A stretch of DNA of 64,000 nt from Pseudomonas fluorescens (GTDB lineage: Bacteria > Pseudomonadota > Gammaproteobacteria > Pseudomonadales > Pseudomonadaceae), in assembly GCF_000967965.1 (NCBI RefSeq), contig NZ_LACC01000009.1:1-64000 (forward strand), in the 5' to 3' direction. The notes below the pieces were generated by a model. The model worked only from the letters and a program-made list of their open reading frames with translations, was not told where the DNA came from and searched no databases. Numbering within the stretch: the stretch's first letter is position 1; every line of letters starts with the position of its first letter. This document shows, piece after piece, positions 60,750 to 64,000 of this stretch. The translations under genes and the position numbers were made by a program.

Positions 60750-63700
60750 TCAGCTGTCTTCTTCTATATCCAGCAACAAATTCTCCAGCGCCTCGCGGTA
60801 CTCGCCGGGTTCCTTCCACATCCCCCGTTGTTGCGCCTCGAGCATGCGCTCGGTCATGTCGCGCAAGGCATGGGGATTGTGCTCGCGGACAAAATCCCGG
60901 GTGTCCGGATCAAGCAAATAGGCATCGGCCAGCAACGCGTACTGGTGATCGTCGATCAACTGCGTTGTGGCGTCGAAGGCAAACAGGTTGTCGACCGTCG
61001 CGGCCATTTCGAACGCACCTTTGTAGCCGTGACGTTTAACACCTTCGAGCCACTTCGGATTGGCCGCCCGGGAGCGGATCACCCGGTTCAGTTCTTCTTT
61101 CAGGGTGCGAATCTTCGGCAGGTCCGGCTGGCTGTGGTCGCCATGATAGCTGGCCGCCGCCTCGCCTTTCAGGCTTTCCACCGCCGCGAGCATACCGCCC
61201 TGGAACTGGTAGTAATCGTTGGAGTCGAGCAAATCGTGCTCGTGGTTATCCTGGTTTTGCAGCACTGCCTGCACCTGGCTCAGGCGCTGGCTGAACTGTT
61301 CGCGGGCGGCGGTGCCCTCGTCGGAACCGCCATAAGCGTAGCCGCCCCAGTTGAGGTAAACCTCGGCCAAGTCCTCGCGGCTCTGCCACAGGCGACCATC
61401 GATAGCGCCCTGCACGCCTGCGCCGTAGGCACCGGGCTTGGCCCCGAAAATCCGCCAGCCAGCCTGACGCCGCGCAGCGTCTTCATCGAGCCCCGCCTCA
61501 AGCAGAGCTGTGCGCTCGGCACGTACCTTGGCCGCCAACGGATTGAGGTCATCCGGCTCATCGAGGTCGGCCACCGCTTGCACCGCCGCGTCGAACAAGC
61601 GAATCAGATTGGCAAAGGCATCGCGGAAGAAACCGGATACGCGCAAGGTCACGTCGACCCGAGGACGGTCAAGCAAACTCAACGGCAGGATCTCGAAATC
61701 ATCGACCCGCTGGCTGCCGGTGGCCCAGACCGGGCGCACGCCCATCAGCGCCATGGCCTGGGCGATGTCATCACCGCCGGTGCGCATGGTCGCGGTGCCC
61801 CACACCGACAGACCGAGCTGGCGCAAATGATCGCCGTGGTCTTGCAGGTGCCGTTCGAGAATCAGGTTGGCCGACTGGAACCCGATGCGCCACGCCGTGG
61901 TAGTCGGCAGATTGCGCACGTCCACCGAATAGAAGTTACGACCGGTGGGCAGCACGTCCAGGCGGCCACGACTCGGTGCGCCGCTGGGACCGGCCGGGAC
62001 GAAGCGACCGCTCAGGGCATCGAGCAATCCGCGCATTTCCGCCGGGCCGCAGGCGTCCAGACGCGGGGCAATGACGTCACGCAAACCATCGATAATGGCT
62101 TGTACCTCAATCCAGTCGGCCTCCTGTAGGAGCGAGCCCCCTCGCCACACAAGCCCGTTCCCAGAGGAGATTGGTGTGGTTTGAGCCTCTGGATTCAACG
62201 CGTCCGAAATCAACTGCGCGGCAAACAGCTCCAGGCGTTCGCGAGTATCGCCCGCCGTGCGCCAGGTCTCTTCGCTGATGCCCACAAGAAGCTCAGGGCG
62301 CGGCCCCGTCCACGGCTCGGCCAAGGCGCAATCGAGCGGATCGAACCCCAGCCCGAAAGCCTTGGCCAGTGCCCGCAGCAGACTCGACTGCGCGCCCCGG
62401 CCATCGCCCCGTGGAATGCGCAACAGCGCCAGCAAGGTATCGATACGCAAACGACCGGTGGGCGATTCGCCGAACACATGCAGGCCGTCGCGGATCTGCG
62501 ACTCTTTCAAATCGCACAGGTAAGTGTCGAGCCGTGGCAACCAGATCGCCGCGTCGGCATCGCTGTCGAGCTGTTCATCCAGTTGCAGTTCACGGTCGAT
62601 GTGGGTGTCGCGTACCAGTTGCAAGATATCGCGCTGCAACTCTCGGGCACGACGCGGGTCGAGCAACTGCGCTTCGTAATATTCGTCCGCCAACAGTTCG
62701 AGATTGCGTAGCGGGCCGTAGGTTTCGGCGCGGGTCAGCGGTGGCATCAGGTGATCGATGATCACGGCCTGGGTGCGCCGCTTGGCCTGGGCGCCCTCGC
62801 CCGGGTCGTTGACGATGAACGGATAGATGTTCGGCAGCGGCCCGAGCAACGCATCTGGCCAGCAATGTTCCGACAGCCCCACGCCCTTGCCCGGCAGCCA
62901 TTCGAGGTTGCCGTGCTTGCCGACGTGGATCACGCCGTGGGCGCCATACGTGTTGCGCAGCCAGAAGTAGAACGCCAGGTAACCGTGGGGCGGCACCAGG
63001 TCCGGGTCGTGATACACCGCGCTCGGGTCGACCTGATAACCCCGGGCAGGCTGAATGCCGACGAAGGTCAGGCCAAAACGCAGGCCGGCGATCATCATCC
63101 GTCCGCTGCGGCACATCGGGTCGCTTTCCGGCGCGCCCCAACGTTCGAGCACCGCCGCGCGGTTGGCTTCGGGCAGTGCATTGAACATCACCAGATAGTC
63201 ATCCATGCCCAGGCTTTGCTGGCACGGACGCTGGTCGAGAGTCTCGAGATCGTTGCTGACGCCGCCCAGCAACTGCTGGATCAACGCGGTGCCGCTGTCC
63301 GGTAACTCAGCCGGCAATGGATAACCTTCGGCATGCAGCGCCCGCAGGATATTCAGCGCCGCTGCCGGGGTGTCGAGGCCGACGCCGTTGCCGATGCGGC
63401 CGTCGCGGGTCGGGTAATTGGCGAGAATCAAGGCAATGCGTTTTTCAGCATTGGGCACCCGTGCCAGATCGACCCAGCGCCGGGCCAGTTCGGCGACGAA
63501 ATCCATGCGTTCCGGTTGTGGCCGGTAGCAAACCACATCCGACTGACTGCGCTCACTGCGCCACGCCAGGTCCTTGAAACTGATCGGGCGGCTGATGATG
63601 CGTCCGTCCAGCTCCGGCAAGGCAATGTGCATCGCCAGATCCCGAGGGCCAAGCCCCTGTTCGCTGGCGCGCCAGCCGGGTTCGTTATCCTGGGCGCAAA

Positions 63701-64000
63701 TCGCCTGGATCACCGGAATATTGCGGCGAAACGGGCGCAGATGCGGTGCTTCGGGACTGGATTGGGCGAAGCCGGTGGTGTTCAGGATCACCGAGACGCT
63801 GGCCTCATCCAGCCAGTCCTCGACCGCGCAAAGACAACCGGGCTCTTTCAGGCTGGCCAGCGCAATCGGCAGCGGATTCAACCCCGCCGCCTGCAAGCGC
63901 TGGCAAAAAACATCAATGAACGCGGTGTTCGCCGCCTGCAAATGCGAGCGGTAAAACAGCACCGCCGCCACCGGTTGATCGGCGTGCCAATCGGCTTGCC
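60750..64000 (-). CDS. cobN: Cobaltochelatase subunit CobN (partial, 5' end beyond window)
   Basis: Large porphyrin-binding subunit of aerobic cobaltochelatase (B12 synthesis). 1083 codons are in the window and the frame is still open at the right edge (QADWHADQPVAAVLFYRSHL), so the GTG at 63971 is not the true start. Family marks: VCYRPQPERMDF, YPTRDGRIGNGVGLDTPAA, the catalytic-domain HVGKHGNLEWLPGKGVGLS, GVRPVWATGSQRVDDFEILP, and the C-terminal MTERMLEAQQRGMWKEP. A REP-like 27-bp segment at 62124-62150 is translated as VWRGGSLLQ. Confidence 0.96.
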   Translation of the reverse strand, partial: QADWHADQPVAAVLFYRSHLQAANTAFIDVFCQRLQAAGLNPLPIALASLKEPGCLCAVEDWLDEASVSVILNTTGFAQSSPEAPHLRPFRRNIPVIQAICAQDNEPGWRASEQGLGPRDLAMHIALPELDGRIISRPISFKDLAWRSERSQSDVVCYRPQPERMDFVAELARRWVDLARVPNAEKRIALILANYPTRDGRIGNGVGLDTPAAALNILRALHAEGYPLPAELPDSGTALIQQLLGGVSNDLETLDQRPCQQSLGMDDYLVMFNALPEANRAAVLERWGAPESDPMCRSGRMMIAGLRFGLTFVGIQPARGYQVDPSAVYHDPDLVPPHGYLAFYFWLRNTYGAHGVIHVGKHGNLEWLPGKGVGLSEHCWPDALLGPLPNIYPFIVNDPGEGAQAKRRTQAVIIDHLMPPLTRAETYGPLRNLELLADEYYEAQLLDPRRARELQRDILQLVRDTHIDRELQLDEQLDSDADAAIWLPRLDTYLCDLKESQIRDGLHVFGESPTGRLRIDTLLALLRIPRGDGRGAQSSLLRALAKAFGLGFDPLDCALAEPWTGPRPELLVGISEETWRTAGDTRERLELFAAQLISDALNPEAQTTPISSGNGLVWRGGSLLQEADWIEVQAIIDGLRDVIAPRLDACGPAEMRGLLDALSGRFVPAGPSGAPSRGRLDVLPTGRNFYSVDVRNLPTTTAWRIGFQSANLILERHLQDHGDHLRQLGLSVWGTATMRTGGDDIAQAMALMGVRPVWATGSQRVDDFEILPLSLLDRPRVDVTLRVSGFFRDAFANLIRLFDAAVQAVADLDEPDDLNPLAAKVRAERTALLEAGLDEDAARRQAGWRIFGAKPGAYGAGVQGAIDGRLWQSREDLAEVYLNWGGYAYGGSDEGTAAREQFSQRLSQVQAVLQNQDNHEHDLLDSNDYYQFQGGMLAAVESLKGEAAASYHGDHSQPDLPKIRTLKEELNRVIRSRAANPKWLEGVKRHGYKGAFEMAATVDNLFAFDATTQLIDDHQYALLADAYLLDPDTRDFVREHNPHALRDMTERMLEAQQRGMWKEPGEYREALENLLLDIEEDS
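62124..62150. repeat. REP-like sequence inside cobN coding sequence
   Basis: TGTAGGAGCGAGCCCCCTCG plus CCACAC: the outer half of the GTAGGAGCGAGC REP joined to the inner half of the CCCCCTCGCCACA REP found elsewhere in this window. It is read in frame in CobN without a stop. Confidence 0.75.

Overview
The window is GC-rich proteobacterial DNA that reads throughout as a fluorescent Pseudomonas (P. fluorescens group). The signs are the tRNA-Gly/tRNA-Cys/tRNA-Leu - pgsA - uvrC - gacA block with a TTG-started gacA, the hbcR/3-hydroxybutyrate cluster, modABC, a CobN-ChlI-VWA chelatase group, and REP/REPIN palindromes between genes. I saw these palindromes only from about 40.8 kb onward. This assignment rests on gene content and remembered synteny; no search was run.

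Layout. 0-3.3 kb: galU and small conserved or lipoprotein genes. 3.4-6.9 kb: an alkylation-repair group (2OG-Fe(II) oxygenase, alkB, ada) followed by a convergent acrylyl-CoA reductase. 7-13.4 kb: a large exported Gly/Trp/Tyr-rich protein, a nitronate monooxygenase, and modABC behind a good ModE-type operator. 13.4-18.7 kb: small genes, a TetR/NmrA divergent pair with visible operator half-sites, a lytic transglycosylase lipoprotein, a decayed phospholipase D gene and a DeoR regulator. 18.8-24.1 kb: an acid-sugar (L-threonate/tetronate) operon ltnD-otnK-otnC-gntP-otnI. 24.1-25.8 kb: the scar of a mobile island at tRNA-Leu, with two ~108-bp direct repeats, the last codons of a tyrosine integrase, and an exported protein built of ten 8-residue repeats. 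25.7-29.3 kb: tRNAs, pgsA, uvrC and gacA. 29.4-32.4 kb: a GNAT/nitrilase pair, then a DAHP synthase preceded by two short aromatic-rich reading frames and a strong terminator. 32.4-40.8 kb: a three-repeat hypothetical protein, a lipase, a parvulin and a yejABEF-type peptide transporter. 40.9-46.9 kb: hbcR, a GntP-like permease, hbdH and acetoacetyl-CoA synthetase, with a sigma-54 promoter. 47-50 kb: a hybrid histidine kinase and a second parvulin. 50.1-56.7 kb: kdgK, a fold-III PLP ammonia-lyase, an IclR regulator, RidA and a polar amino-acid-type ABC transporter; together these fit D-glucosaminate catabolism. 57-58.7 kb: a MerR regulator and a divergent flavin oxidoreductase. 58.8-64 kb: a VWA protein, a ChlI-type ATPase and the 3' part of cobN, which runs off the right edge.

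How the genes work together. Most of the window is carbon-source catabolism with local regulators (DeoR/otn, HbcR/3-hydroxybutyrate, IclR/glucosaminate, MerR/oxidoreductase), plus DNA repair, molybdate uptake and cobalt chelation. The most unusual points are the tandem aromatic leader frames before the DAHP synthase, the integration scar with its 24-bp tandem-repeat gene, an Ada protein that lacks three of the four zinc cysteines, and REP-like DNA translated in frame inside cobN.
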